This document shows, in pieces, positions 19,051 to 28,068 of a DNA stretch of 64,000 bases. This stretch comes from Streptomyces europaeiscabiei. GTDB taxonomy: Bacteria; Actinomycetota; Actinomycetes; Streptomycetales; Streptomycetaceae. The notes beneath the pieces were generated by a model. That model was not told the origin of the DNA. It did not search any database and saw only the letters and a list, made by a program, of their open reading frames with translations. The DNA is taken from NCBI RefSeq assembly GCF_036346855.1, contig NZ_CP107841.1, positions 2,291,001-2,355,000 on the forward strand, read 5' to 3'. Within the stretch, counting starts at the first letter, position 1; each line of letters starts with the position of its first letter. Both the position numbers and the translations under genes were made by a program.

Positions 19051-19821
19051 GTGCCGCGCATGCTCGAGGTCAGCGACGAGGTACGCGCCGAGATCGGCGA
19101 CGAAGAGGCCGACCGGCTGCTCGCCGGAGAGAACGCCCCCGGCGGCTACGACTGCACGTCGTGCCGCACCCCCGGCGACTCCGAGCAGGAGCGCACCAGC
19201 ACCGTTCTCTTCGTCGGCGACGAGACAGCCGTACTCGCCTTCGCCCACGCCACCTGTCTGCCCTCCCAGGTCGTGCAGGTCACCGAGGAGCAGTTGCAGG
19301 GCGCCGCCCGTTCCATCGCCGGGGACAGCCCGGCCCAGGCCGTGCCCGAGCAGGCCGTGCTCGGCGTCACCAGCGGACTGATCCTGCTCAGCGGCGAGCT
19401 GCACCCGGCACTGGTCGTCGAACCGACCGCCCCCATCGCCCGCCCCGGCACGACCGGCGTGGGCGACGACTTCCTGCCGCTGCTCATCGAGCAGGGCTTC
19501 ATGCCGCTTCCCCAGATCGACTCCGTACCGCCCGTACTGCACGGCTGGTCCGTCCTGCTCGCCATGGGTCAGCTGCACGCCATCCTGCAGCCGGGCGGCT
19601 CCGGTGGTTCGCCGGTCGCGTGGTGGCAGGCGCATCAGGCGCTGCAGGTCGCCGACGCGTGGCGGGCGGCCGCGAACAAGCACCAGCAGGTGCTGATGTT
19701 CGCGGCGCCGGTGGGGTCGATCGGACGGCAGCCGCGGGAGGACCTGCTGCGGGACGCGCTCGACAAGGCGGCGGCCAACGGGAAGTTGGTGGCCGCGACG
19801 CTGCCGCTGGCCGGGACCTGA
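19051..19821 (+). CDS. Conserved unknown protein
   Basis: This 256-aa soluble protein is not assigned to a family. The N-terminal part has a CTSCRTPGD motif (two Cys, about residues 33-36) shortly after an acidic helix. The middle alternates beta strands, and the C-terminus ends in a helix with PVGSIGRQPREDLLRDALDK. There is no signal or transmembrane helix. GTG 19051 is preferred because GAGGAG lies six bases upstream; the frame is open further upstream but lacks such a site. It is monocistronic. Its conserved look and codon usage support a real gene of unknown role. Confidence 0.75.
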   Translation: MPRMLEVSDEVRAEIGDEEADRLLAGENAPGGYDCTSCRTPGDSEQERTSTVLFVGDETAVLAFAHATCLPSQVVQVTEEQLQGAARSIAGDSPAQAVPEQAVLGVTSGLILLSGELHPALVVEPTAPIARPGTTGVGDDFLPLLIEQGFMPLPQIDSVPPVLHGWSVLLAMGQLHAILQPGGSGGSPVAWWQAHQALQVADAWRAAANKHQQVLMFAAPVGSIGRQPREDLLRDALDKAAANGKLVAATLPLAGT

Positions 19822-19984
19822 TCGCCCCTCCCTGCGAGCCGTGACGACCCGCCGCAGCAGTGCGGCTGGTCAGGTGGCCGCGGGTCGCATCCCGGCGGCG
19901 ATGGAACGGGGCGCGCCCACGCGGCGAGTGCATCTCGATACAGCCCCGCGCCCCTTCGGGGCACGGTTTCGGGCCGGAGGCTGA

Positions 19985-20440
19985 ATGGTTGAGCTACCGC
20001 ATCCCTTCCGCGGCGGGGTCGTTGGCACAGGCGTGCACGCATACGACGTTCCTCGCCGCCAGTCCTATCCGTCGATCCCGTCCATGCGGCCGACACAGGA
20101 TCCTTCGGCCACGCCCATCTACGACACGCTCTACGCGGAGTGGGTCAGGACCTACCGGACCCTGCCGGGCGACCGGCACGGGGAGGAGGAGCTGGGGTTC
20201 ACGGGTTTCGGCAGCCTGTCGCACGGCTCGGGCGGTCATCGCACCACCGGGTCGTACACCTCCGGCTCGTACGGCGCCCGGAACGCGGCGGGGCATCTCG
20301 CCACCCAGCGCGAGACACCGCCCGGTCACACGTCCACGACGACGGCCGTGTGGCAGCCGGTGGGGCGCATCCCCACCGGGCACACGGGGATGCACCACAT
20401 CCCCTCCCCGCTGCCCCCGGGCCCACGCCGAGGTCTTTGA
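19985..20440 (+). CDS. Conserved small hypothetical protein, low complexity C-terminus
   Basis: This 151-aa protein has a likely conserved core around PSIPSMRPTQDPSATPIYDT and YAEWVRTYRTLPGDR. A Gly/Ser/Thr/His-rich tail follows (GFGSLSHGSGGHRTTGSYTS), ending in Pro-rich sequence. ATG 19985 has GGAGG four bases upstream; GTG 20033 and ATG 20084 are alternatives that keep the core. It shows no signal peptide. It is convergent with der, the two separated by a strong terminator. The function is unknown. Confidence 0.6.
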   Translation: MVELPHPFRGGVVGTGVHAYDVPRRQSYPSIPSMRPTQDPSATPIYDTLYAEWVRTYRTLPGDRHGEEELGFTGFGSLSHGSGGHRTTGSYTSGSYGARNAAGHLATQRETPPGHTSTTTAVWQPVGRIPTGHTGMHHIPSPLPPGPRRGL

Positions 20441-20449
20441 AGCGGGCAC

Positions 20450-20493
20450 ATGAGGAGGCGGCCACCCGGATGTCCGGGTGGCCGCCTCCTCAT
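20450..20493. terminator. Strong bidirectional terminator between unknown gene and der
   Basis: A perfect 21-bp inverted repeat with a 2-base centre lies between two convergent genes. Confidence 0.9.
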
Positions 20494-20507
20494 GTCGTGC
20501 GGGCTTC

Positions 20508-21968
20508 CTACTTCTTCCTGCCGCGCTTCTCGCGCACCCGTACCGAGATGTGGATCGGGGTGCCGTCGAAGCCGAACTCCTCACGCAGCCGACGCTCGAT
20601 GAAACGGCGGTAACCGGCCTCGATGAAGCCGGAGGCGAAGAGGACGAAGCGCGGGGGCTTGGTGCCCGCCTGGGTGCCGAAGAGGATGCGGGGCTGCTTG
20701 CCGCCCCGGATCGGGTGCGGGTGGGCGGCGACCAGTTCACCGAGGAAGGCGTTCAGGCGGCCCGTCGGGACGCGGGTCTCCCAGCCGGCGAGCGCCGTCT
20801 CGATCGCGGGGACCAGCTTCTCCATGTGGCGGCCGGTGCGCGCCGACACATTGACCCGGGGCGCCCAGGCGACCTGGGCGAACTCGGTCTCGATCTCCCG
20901 CTCCAGGTAGTAGCGGCGCTCCTCGTCGAGGGTGTCCCACTTGTTGTACGCGATGACCAGCGCGCGGCCCGCCTCGACGGCCATCGTCACGATGCGCTGG
21001 TCCTGGACCGAGATGGACTCGGAGGCGTCGATGAGGATGACGGCCACCTCCGCCTTCTCGACGGCGGCAGCGGTGCGCAGCGAGGCGTAGTAGTCGGCGC
21101 CCTGCTGGAGGTGGACACGCTTGCGGATGCCCGCCGTGTCGACGAACTTCCAGGTGACACCGCCGAGTTCGATCAGCTCGTCGACCGGGTCACGGGTCGT
21201 GCCCGCGATCTCGTTGACGACGACGCGGTCCTCGTTCGCCACCTTGTTCAGGAGGGAGGACTTGCCGACGTTCGGGCGGCCGATCAGGGCGATACGGCGA
21301 GGGCCGCCGACCGCTGTGCCGAAGGTCTGCTCGGGTGCCTCCGGCAGGGCCTCCAGGACGGCGTCCAGCATGTCGCCGGTGCCGCGGCCGTGCAACGAGG
21401 AGACCGGGTGCGGCTCGCCGATGCCGAGGGACCACAGAGCGGTCGCGTCGGCCTCGCCGCTCGGGCCGTCGACCTTGTTGGCGCAGAGCACCACGGGCTT
21501 GCCGGCCTTGCGGAGCAGCCGGACGACGGCCTCGTCGGTGTCGGTGACGCCGACCTTGGCGTCGACGACGAACACGACCGCGTCGGCGGCCTCGATGGCG
21601 TACTCGGCCTGGGCGGCGACGGAGGCGTCGATGCCGAGGACGTCCTGCTCCCAGCCGCCGGTGTCGACGACCTTGAAGCGGCGGCCCGCCCACTCGGCCT
21701 CGTAGGTGACGCGGTCGCGGGTGACGCCGGGCTTGTCCTCGACGACCGCCTCGCGGCGGCCGATGATCCGGTTCACGAGCGTCGACTTGCCGACGTTCGG
21801 GCGGCCGACGACGGCGAGGACGGGCAGCGGGCCGTGGCCCGCCTCCTCGATCGCACCCTCGACGTCCTCGATGTCGAAGCCCTCTACCGCGGCGAGCTCC
21901 ATGAACTCCGCGTACTCGGCGTCGCCAAGCTCTCCGTGCTCGTGCTCGGAGGGAAACTGGTCGTTCAT
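20508..21968 (-). CDS. der: GTPase Der (EngA), 50S ribosome assembly factor
   Basis: This essential double-GTPase helps mature the 50S subunit. It has 486 aa. After a roughly 48-residue acidic N-terminal extension typical of actinobacteria come G domain 1 (P-loop GRPNVGKS at residues 55-62, DTGG, NKVDG) and G domain 2 (GRPNVGKS near residue 230, DTAG, NKWD). A KH-like domain ends in a basic tail. Four GTPase motifs are intact in both domains. It is the last gene of the aroH-tyrA-cmk-plsC-der block, 108 bp after plsC, and is followed by a strong terminator. Confidence 0.97.
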   Translation of the reverse strand: MNDQFPSEHEHGELGDAEYAEFMELAAVEGFDIEDVEGAIEEAGHGPLPVLAVVGRPNVGKSTLVNRIIGRREAVVEDKPGVTRDRVTYEAEWAGRRFKVVDTGGWEQDVLGIDASVAAQAEYAIEAADAVVFVVDAKVGVTDTDEAVVRLLRKAGKPVVLCANKVDGPSGEADATALWSLGIGEPHPVSSLHGRGTGDMLDAVLEALPEAPEQTFGTAVGGPRRIALIGRPNVGKSSLLNKVANEDRVVVNEIAGTTRDPVDELIELGGVTWKFVDTAGIRKRVHLQQGADYYASLRTAAAVEKAEVAVILIDASESISVQDQRIVTMAVEAGRALVIAYNKWDTLDEERRYYLEREIETEFAQVAWAPRVNVSARTGRHMEKLVPAIETALAGWETRVPTGRLNAFLGELVAAHPHPIRGGKQPRILFGTQAGTKPPRFVLFASGFIEAGYRRFIERRLREEFGFDGTPIHISVRVREKRGRKK

Positions 21969-22076
21969 GAAGTCCGTACCTCGTAGTTCATCGTGGTGAT
22001 CGGTGGAACACCCGGCTTGCCCGCCGGCTGATCCACTACTCAGTGTCGCCCAGCGCCCGATCGGACGCCCGGCGTT

Positions 22077-22787
22077 TTACCGGCGGCCGGTGAGCCGCCG
22101 GGCATGCTCCAGGTGCGCGCCGAGATGCTTCTGGATGCGCACGGTCGCCTCGTCGAGGGCCTTGCGCGTACGCCGTCCGCTGCCGTCGCCCGCCTCGAAC
22201 GGGTCGCCGAAGACGACGTCGACGCGGGAGCGCAGCGGGGGCAGTCCCTTCATCAACCGTCCGCGCCGCTCCGTGCTTCCCAGTACGGCCACCGGGACGA
22301 TCGGCGCGCCGCCGCGCACGGCGAAATAGGAGAGTCCGGCACGCAGCGAGGCGAAGTCGCCCTCGCCGCGGGTGCCCTCCGGGAAGATTCCGAGCACGCC
22401 TCCGTTGTCCAGGACGGCGAGCGCCTGGGTGATGGCGGTGCGGTCGGCCGTCGACCGGTCCACCTTCACCTGCCCGATGCCGAGCAGGAAGGGGTCGAGG
22501 GGACCGATGAACGCCTCCTTCTTGATCAGGAAGTGCGTCGGGCGCGGTGCCACGCCCATGACCATCGGGCCGTCGATGTTGTGGGAGTGGTTCACGGCGA
22601 GGATCACCGGGCCGGTCGCGGGCACCCGCCAGGCGCCCAGCACACGCGGCTTCCACAGCCCGTACATCAGGCCGACGCCGATGCGCCGGCCCACCTCGGC
22701 GCCGCGCAGCGAAGGAGCCTCGGCCGACGGGGTCCGGGCCGAGGTTTCCCGGGCCGACGGGGCCCGGTCCGCGGAGGCTTCGCTCAC
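22077..22787 (-). CDS. plsC: 1-acyl-sn-glycerol-3-phosphate acyltransferase (PlsC family)
   Basis: This membrane-associated acyltransferase makes phosphatidic acid or related lipids. It has 236 aa. The catalytic HX4D box is NHSHNID, the substrate-binding block is FPEGTRGEGDF, and VPVAVLGSTE matches the family's block IV. The N-terminal 30 residues are Ala/Ser-rich and variable. The GTG start overlaps the cmk stop (GTGA), so it is coupled to cmk. Coupled cmk-plsC-der order is typical of actinobacteria. Confidence 0.9.
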   Translation of the reverse strand: MSEASADRAPSARETSARTPSAEAPSLRGAEVGRRIGVGLMYGLWKPRVLGAWRVPATGPVILAVNHSHNIDGPMVMGVAPRPTHFLIKKEAFIGPLDPFLLGIGQVKVDRSTADRTAITQALAVLDNGGVLGIFPEGTRGEGDFASLRAGLSYFAVRGGAPIVPVAVLGSTERRGRLMKGLPPLRSRVDVVFGDPFEAGDGSGRRTRKALDEATVRIQKHLGAHLEHARRLTGRR

Positions 22788-23461
22788 TTTCCCGCCCGCT
22801 TCTCCTCGACGAGGGTGACCACGCACTCGATGACCTGCTGGAGGGTGAGGTCCGAGGTGTCCACCTCGACCGCGTCGTCCGCCTTGGCGAGCGGCGAGGT
22901 CTTGCGGCTGGAGTCGGCCGCGTCCCGCTTGAGGAGGGCCTCGCGGGTCGCCTGGACGTCGGCACTCTTCAGCTCACCGCTGCGGCGGGCGGCACGGGCC
23001 TCCGGCGAGGCGGTGAGGAAGATCTTCAGGTCCGCGTCCGGCAGCACGGTCGTACCGATGTCCCGTCCCTCGACGACGATGCCGTTCTCGGCGTCCGACG
23101 CGATGGAACGCTGCAGCTCGGTGATCCGCGCCCGCACCTCCGGTACGGCGCTCACCGCGCTGACCCTGGAGGTCACCTCCTGGGTGCGGATCGGCCCGGC
23201 GACATCCGTGCCGTCGACGGTGATGGTCGGCCCGGACGGGTCGGTCCCCGACACGATCTCCGGCTTCCCGGCCACGGCGGCGATCGCCGACGGGTCCTCT
23301 ATGTCGATGGCGTTGTTGACCATCCACCACGTGATCGCCCGGTACTGGGCGCCCGTGTCCAGGTAGCTCAGCCCCAGCTGCGCGGCCACGGCCTTCGAGG
23401 TGCTCGACTTGCCCGTGCCGGAGGGGCCGTCGATGGCAACGATCACTGTGGCGCGTTCCAC
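22784..23461 (-). CDS. cmk: Cytidylate kinase
   Basis: It phosphorylates CMP and dCMP to the diphosphates. It has 225 aa. The P-loop GPSGTGKSS is near the N-terminus. LSYLDTGAQYRA, the VVEGRDIGTTVLPDA motif and the lid region ARRSGELKSAD are diagnostic. GTG 23461 gives the standard VERATVIVAID-type N-terminus; the longer upstream frame reads through non-coding sequence. It is followed without gap by plsC. Confidence 0.96.
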   Translation of the reverse strand: MERATVIVAIDGPSGTGKSSTSKAVAAQLGLSYLDTGAQYRAITWWMVNNAIDIEDPSAIAAVAGKPEIVSGTDPSGPTITVDGTDVAGPIRTQEVTSRVSAVSAVPEVRARITELQRSIASDAENGIVVEGRDIGTTVLPDADLKIFLTASPEARAARRSGELKSADVQATREALLKRDAADSSRKTSPLAKADDAVEVDTSDLTLQQVIECVVTLVEEKRAGK

Positions 23462-23679
23462 TGGGGAGCACCTTTCCTGTTCCGAGGTGGTGGGGCGAGA
23501 CGGAAGACGCCCCGGACAAGGGTACTGGGTGCGCGTAGCCCGTCCGGCCGCACATCTCCGGCCAGGCGCACACCCCCAGCCCGTCCCGCGTTCGAGGACG
23601 AGGCCGTTCGGGCCGAAGCGGGGACCAGGGGCGCAGGCCCCGGCGGGGTCCGGGGCGGAGGCCCGGGATGGGACGGGTA

Positions 23680-23712
23680 GGGGCGGCGGGGGTGAGAGAA
23701 CCACGCCGCCCC
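23680..23712 (-). terminator. GC hairpin downstream of tyrA
   Basis: GGGGCGGC and GCCGCCCC form an 8-bp stem about 40 bp beyond the tyrA stop and 220 bp before cmk. It may separate aroH-tyrA from cmk-plsC-der. Confidence 0.5.
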
Positions 23713-23749
23713 CACACCCCCGATACGCACACCCGCCCCTTCCCGCCCC

Positions 23750-24835
23750 CTACTGCCGAATCGCCCAGCCCCGCTCCCGCAACGCCCCGGTCAACACCAC
23801 CGCCGCCTTCGGCTCCACCAACAGCTGCACCAGGCCGGCCTGCTGCCCGGTGGCGTGCTCGATGCGCACGTCCTCGATGTTGATCCCGGCGGCCCCCGCG
23901 TCGGCGAAGATACGGGCCAGCTGCCCCGGCTGGTCGTCGATGAACACCGCCACCACCTCGTAGGCCCGCGGAGCGGACCCGTGCTTGCCGGGGACCCGGA
24001 CCTGACCGGCATTGCCCCGGCGCAGGACGTCCTCGATGCCGGTGGCGCCCTCGCGGCGCTTGGCCTCGTCGGATGCCTGGAGGGCCCGCAGAGCCTGGAC
24101 GGTCTCGTCGAGGTCGGCCGAGACGTCGGCGAGGAGGTCGGCGACCGGACCGGGGTTGGCGGAGAGGATGTCGATCCACATGCGCGGGTCGGAGGCCGCG
24201 ATCCTGGTCACGTCCCGGATGCCCTGCCCGCACAGCCGTACGGCCGACTCCTCGGCGTGCTCCAGCCGTGCGGCGACCAGGCTGGACACGAGGTGCGGCA
24301 TGTGCGAGACGAGGGCGACGGCCCGGTCGTGGGCGTCCGCGTCCATGACCACCGGGACGGCCCGGCAGTGCGAGACCAGCTCCAGCGCGAGGTTCAGGAC
24401 CTCGGTGTCGGTGTCCCGGGTCGGGGTGAGTACCCAGGGCCGGCCCTCGAAGAGGTCACCGGTGGCGGCCAGCGGCCCGGACTTCTCGCGGCCCGACATG
24501 GGGTGGCTGCCGATGTAGGCGGAGAGGTCGAGGCCCAGCTCCTCCAGCTCACGACGGGGGCCGCCCTTGACGGAGGCCACGTCGAGGTAGCCGCGCGCGA
24601 GGCCCCGGCGCATGGCGTCGGCGAGGGTCGCGGCCACATGTGCGGGCGGGGCCGCGACGATCGCGAGGTCCACCGGGCCCCCGGGTGCCTCTTCCGTGCC
24701 GGCGCCGAGCGCGGCCGCCGTACGGGCCTGCTGCGGGTCGTGGTCCGTGAGGTGGACGGCGACACCGCGCTGGGCCAGGGCGAGGGCGGCGGAGGTGCCG
24801 ATCAGCCCGGTGCCGATGACGAGTGCGGTTCTCAC
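23750..24835 (-). CDS. tyrA: Prephenate dehydrogenase with C-terminal ACT domain
   Basis: It oxidatively decarboxylates prephenate to 4-hydroxyphenylpyruvate in tyrosine synthesis. It has 361 aa. The N-terminal Rossmann motif is VIGTGLIGTS, the substrate motif SHPMSGREKSG contains the catalytic histidine, and SHMPHLVSS is the helical domain. Residues about 285-361 form an ACT domain (DQPGQLARIFADAGAAGINI), so tyrosine feedback is likely. The start overlaps the aroH stop by 4 bp, so the two enzymes of the chorismate-to-tyrosine branch are made together. Confidence 0.95.
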   Translation of the reverse strand: MRTALVIGTGLIGTSAALALAQRGVAVHLTDHDPQQARTAAALGAGTEEAPGGPVDLAIVAAPPAHVAATLADAMRRGLARGYLDVASVKGGPRRELEELGLDLSAYIGSHPMSGREKSGPLAATGDLFEGRPWVLTPTRDTDTEVLNLALELVSHCRAVPVVMDADAHDRAVALVSHMPHLVSSLVAARLEHAEESAVRLCGQGIRDVTRIAASDPRMWIDILSANPGPVADLLADVSADLDETVQALRALQASDEAKRREGATGIEDVLRRGNAGQVRVPGKHGSAPRAYEVVAVFIDDQPGQLARIFADAGAAGINIEDVRIEHATGQQAGLVQLLVEPKAAVVLTGALRERGWAIRQ

Positions 24836-25194
24836 TGGGCGATGTCCTTGCGGAGTGCGGCCGCGGTGCCCAGGTAGACGTGCGCGATCTCGGAGCGCGG
24901 CCGGTCAGACTCGATGTGCGCGAGGATCCGGACCACCCGGGGCATGGCGCCCTCGATGTCCAGTTCCTGCGCGCAGATCAGCGGTACGTCGACGATGCCG
25001 AGCTTGCGGGCCGCGGCGGCCGGGAAATCGCTGTGCAGGTCGGGGGTGGCCGTGAACCAGATGCTGATCAGGTCGTCCGGGGTGAGCCCGTTGCGCTCCA
25101 GGACCGCGGTGAGCAGCTCGCCCACCTGCTCGTCCATGTGCCCCGCCTCGTCCCGCTCGAGTTGGACGGCGCCCCGGACCGCTCGTACCGCCAC
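24832..25194 (-). CDS. aroH: Chorismate mutase, AroH class
   Basis: It rearranges chorismate to prephenate, the substrate of the coupled tyrA product. It has 120 aa, the size of the monofunctional trimeric AroH type. VRAVRGAVQLERDE at the N-terminus carries the active-site arginine; ISIWFTATPDLHSDFPAAAAR and LICAQELDIEGAMPR are conserved blocks. GTG 25194 has GAGGAG seven bases upstream, which decides it over the 25236 start. It is first in the operon. Confidence 0.95.
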   Translation of the reverse strand: MAVRAVRGAVQLERDEAGHMDEQVGELLTAVLERNGLTPDDLISIWFTATPDLHSDFPAAAARKLGIVDVPLICAQELDIEGAMPRVVRILAHIESDRPRSEIAHVYLGTAAALRKDIAQ

Positions 25195-25463
25195 GGCTCT
25201 GCTCCTCGCTGATGTACATCCCGGCTCTCTGTACAACCAGCCTAGTCAGCCCGCCCCGGGCCGGTGCGCGGCGCCCGCCTGCCGAGACACCCGGTCCGGA
25301 AGGGCTCCCCGGTGGCGGATCACCGTCGCAGACCCTGACAATGTCACGCGAACGTCACTGTCCCGCCACTTGGGGTGAAACACCTCCGCACGCCCTGGAC
25401 GCCGTCCCGCGTGTCCGCTTGCATGGGGGAGGCCGTCCGCGCCACGCCTCGGGGGAGGCTCGC

Positions 25464-26132
25464 ATGAAGCGCTCCGGACCACTTCTCACCCTTCTCGGCG
25501 GGCTGTTGCTCGCCCTGTTCATGCTGTCGCTCAACGCGACCACAGGGACCCGCGCCACCTCGTCGTCCACCAGGAACGACCCGCCGTCCGCCTCGGCGTC
25601 ACCGAGTCCGTCACCGAGTCCGTCGCCGACGAGGACCTCGCCGTCGCCACGTCCGACGCCCACCCCGCCGGCCGACGCCGACTACGCGGGCCGCACCGAC
25701 GACGACTCCGCGGCGATCGCCGTGACCCTGCGTGACGGCAGGGCGGTCGCCTACTTCTGCGACGGCCGCGACCAGGAGTCCTGGCTCAGGGGCGACGTCG
25801 AGGACGACGGCGGCATGCGGCTCACGAGCAGGGACGGCGCCGAGCTGAACGGCACGCTGAAGGGCGCCAGCGTCCGCGGCACGGTCGACGTCGGCGGCCG
25901 GGAGTACGGCTTCACGGCGCCCAGGACCGTCAAGCCCTCGGGGCTGTACCGCGCGACCGCCGACGTACGCGGGGCCGAGGTCGACGGCGGCTGGATCGTC
26001 CTGCCGGACGGCCGCCAGGTCGGCATCCTCAAGCGCGACGGCCGGCCCACGGCAGCACCGGAGATCGACCCGGAGACGGGGGCGGTGACGATCGACGGGC
26101 AGCGGCTCACAGCCCGCCCCGTCACACCGTGA
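25464..26132 (+). CDS. Membrane-anchored or secreted protein with Ser/Pro stalk
   Basis: This 222-aa protein has an N-terminal hydrophobic helix (LLTLLGGLLLALFMLSL) acting as signal or anchor, then a Ser/Pro/Thr stalk built from an SP repeat. A roughly 150-residue extracellular beta-rich domain follows (AIAVTLRDGRAVAYFCDGRD, then repeating short strands such as LNGTLKGASVRGTVDVGG). The strand repeats look like a beta-barrel or lipocalin-type fold. ATG 25464 has GGAGG five bases upstream. I cannot assign a function. The next genes encode a membrane redox pair, 98 bp downstream. Confidence 0.75.
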   Translation: MKRSGPLLTLLGGLLLALFMLSLNATTGTRATSSSTRNDPPSASASPSPSPSPSPTRTSPSPRPTPTPPADADYAGRTDDDSAAIAVTLRDGRAVAYFCDGRDQESWLRGDVEDDGGMRLTSRDGAELNGTLKGASVRGTVDVGGREYGFTAPRTVKPSGLYRATADVRGAEVDGGWIVLPDGRQVGILKRDGRPTAAPEIDPETGAVTIDGQRLTARPVTP

Positions 26133-26229
26133 CTGCCTGCGGCCCACCCGTCACCCGTGCCTCGTCCCTTCGGCAGGTTCCGCAAGCCCATGACGCCCCC
26201 AGGAACCCCCTCACGGCAGGGAGCAGCTC

Positions 26230-26820
26230 ATGACCGTCGACCCGAACGCCGCCACCCAGGACTTCCCGTCCCCGCGCCCCACCCCCGCCCGGGGCCCCGG
26301 CGGCGCCTCCCGCTATCTGGTCCCGGCCCTCGTGGCGTGCGCGGTGGCGGTCGGACTCGGCGCCTACGGCAAGGTGCACGACCCGGCGGGCACCGCGTTC
26401 AACCTCGCGGGCTTCAGCAGCACGGGCGCCGTGAAGTCATGGCTGGCGACGGCGTCGTTCGGCTTCGCGCTCGTGCAGCTGACATCGGCTCTGATGATGT
26501 ACGGCAAGCTGCCGGGCCCGAGCTGGTCGGGGGTGCTGCACCGCTGGTCGGGGCGGGCGGCGTTCCTGATCGCGGTGCCGGTGGCGGTGCACTGTCTGTA
26601 CGCCCTCGGCTTCCGGACGTACGAACCGCGCGTTTTGTGGCACTCTCTCCTGGGTTGCTTCTTCTTCGGTGTTTTCAGTGCAAAGATGCTGCTGCTCCGC
26701 TCGGAGCGACTCCCCGGCTGGCTCCTGCCGATCGTCGGCGGTCTCGTCTTCACCGCTCTCACGGTCGTCTGGCTGACCTCCGCCCTCTGGTTCTTCCGCA
26801 CGTTCGGAGTGACGACATGA
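26230..26820 (+). CDS. DUF6529-type polytopic membrane protein, possible heme b protein
   Basis: This 196-aa protein has about five transmembrane helices. Histidines at helix ends, in VLHRWSGRAAF, PVAVHCLYAL and VLWHSLLGCFFFG, are positioned like axial heme ligands in cytochrome b561- or ferric-reductase-like folds. The assignment to DUF6529 is from recollection of the family's look. The stop codon overlaps the start of the Rieske gene (ATGA), so the pair is probably a functional unit. A quinol- or heme-linked electron relay is inference. Confidence 0.7.
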   Translation: MTVDPNAATQDFPSPRPTPARGPGGASRYLVPALVACAVAVGLGAYGKVHDPAGTAFNLAGFSSTGAVKSWLATASFGFALVQLTSALMMYGKLPGPSWSGVLHRWSGRAAFLIAVPVAVHCLYALGFRTYEPRVLWHSLLGCFFFGVFSAKMLLLRSERLPGWLLPIVGGLVFTALTVVWLTSALWFFRTFGVTT

Positions 26821-27248
26821 CGATGGGTTCCACGCGGCGCACGGTGCTGGCCACCGGCGCGGCGGGCACGGCTGCGCTGCTCATGGGGTGCGGTGAGTAC
26901 GGCGACGACGGAGGCGACTCCGGGGACGAGACCTCGCCGGGGGACGCCGGTACGGACGGCGGCGGGGAGCTGGCGAGGACGACCGACATCCCTGTGGGCG
27001 GCGGCAAGATCTTCAAGGACCGGAAGGTCGTCGTGACCCAGCCCGAGGAGGGCGACTTCAAGGCCTTCTCGGCGGTCTGCACCCACGCGGGCTGCATCGT
27101 CAGCAGCGTCTCGGACGAGACGATCAACTGTGCGTGCCACGGCAGCAGGTTCAAGATCACGGACGGTGCGGTGGTGAAGGGTCCGGCCACCCAGCCGCTG
27201 CCCGCCGAGGAGATCACGGTCGCGGGAAATTCGATTCAGCCGGCCTGA
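26817..27248 (+). CDS. Rieske [2Fe-2S] protein, Tat-exported lipoprotein
   Basis: This 143-aa electron carrier is outside the membrane. The signal STRRTVLATGAAGTAALLMGC has the twin-arginine motif and a lipobox cysteine at 25, so it is folded before export and then lipid-anchored. An acidic Gly/Asp linker leads to the Rieske domain: CTHAGC (C88, H90, disulfide C93) and CACHGSRF (C105, disulfide C107, H108). All six cluster and disulfide residues are present. It is coupled to the DUF6529 membrane protein and is not part of the qcr operon. A respiratory or redox-sensing accessory role is inferred. Confidence 0.9.
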   Translation: MTMGSTRRTVLATGAAGTAALLMGCGEYGDDGGDSGDETSPGDAGTDGGGELARTTDIPVGGGKIFKDRKVVVTQPEEGDFKAFSAVCTHAGCIVSSVSDETINCACHGSRFKITDGAVVKGPATQPLPAEEITVAGNSIQPA

Positions 27249-27270
27249 GCCGGCACGTACGCTCCCGGAC

Positions 27271-28068
27271 ATGGAGCCCCCGCACCCACACGCCCTGGTC
27301 CGCGACCACACGATCTACGCCTGTGTGATGGGCTCACGGGCCTTCGGTCTCGCGACGGACGACAGCGACACGGACCGGCGGGGCGTCTTCCTGGCCCCCA
27401 CGGAGCTGTTCTGGCGCTTCGAGAAGCCGCCGACCCACGTGGAGGGCCCGGCGGAGGAGCAGTTCGGCTGGGAGCTGGAGCGCTTCTGCGATCTGGCCCT
27501 GCGCGCCAACCCCAACATCCTGGAGTGTCTGCACTCCCCCTTGGTGGAGCACGTCGACGCCACCGGCCGTGAACTGCTCGCCCTGCGCGGGGCGTTCCTG
27601 TCCCGCCAGGCCCACGAGACGTTCGCCCGCTACGCCCTCGGCCAGCGCAAGAAGCTCGACGCGGACGTCCGCACGCACGGCGCTCCCCGCTGGAAGCACG
27701 CCATGCATCTGCTCCGCCTCCTGATGAGCTGCCGCGACCTGCTGCGCACGGGCACGCTGATCATCGACGTGGGCGACCAGCGCGAGCCCCTGCTGGCGGT
27801 GAAGCGTGGCGAGGTCCCGTGGGCCCGGGTCGAGTCCTGGATGGCCCGGCTGGCCACGGAGGCCGAGGAGGCGGCGGCCCGCAGCCCGTTGCCGCCGGAG
27901 CCGGACCGGGAGCTGGTCGAGGACTTCGTCGTACGGACCCGGCGCGCCTCAGCCCTTCAGGTCGGCTCGGACCTCCGGGCCGGCTCAGACCTTCGGGCCG
28001 TCGAGCCGGACGCGGACGACGAAGTCGTGCAGGGCGTCGTAGGCGGCCGGGTTCTCCGGCAGCGCTGA
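27271..28068 (+). CDS. Predicted nucleotidyltransferase (COG3541-like), copy 1
   Basis: This 265-aa pol-beta superfamily nucleotidyltransferase has the motif GSRAFGLATDDSDTDRRG near the N-terminus. The GS and DSD pattern supplies the metal/nucleotide site. A helical region (LERFCDLALRANPNILECLH) follows. It transfers a nucleotide (AMP or similar) to an unknown acceptor. It is convergent with a second member of the same family, and the two reading frames overlap by 84 bp at their 3' ends. A short duplication, SDLRAGSDLRA, occurs in the C-terminal overlap region, so the true C-terminus may be variable. Confidence 0.8.
   Translation: MEPPHPHALVRDHTIYACVMGSRAFGLATDDSDTDRRGVFLAPTELFWRFEKPPTHVEGPAEEQFGWELERFCDLALRANPNILECLHSPLVEHVDATGRELLALRGAFLSRQAHETFARYALGQRKKLDADVRTHGAPRWKHAMHLLRLLMSCRDLLRTGTLIIDVGDQREPLLAVKRGEVPWARVESWMARLATEAEEAAARSPLPPEPDRELVEDFVVRTRRASALQVGSDLRAGSDLRAVEPDADDEVVQGVVGGRVLRQR

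Noticed and set aside
25611..26147. Minus-strand frames opposite the Ser/Pro-stalk gene
   Set aside because: They lack starts with ribosome sites and domain features; the plus-strand frame has signal and stalk.
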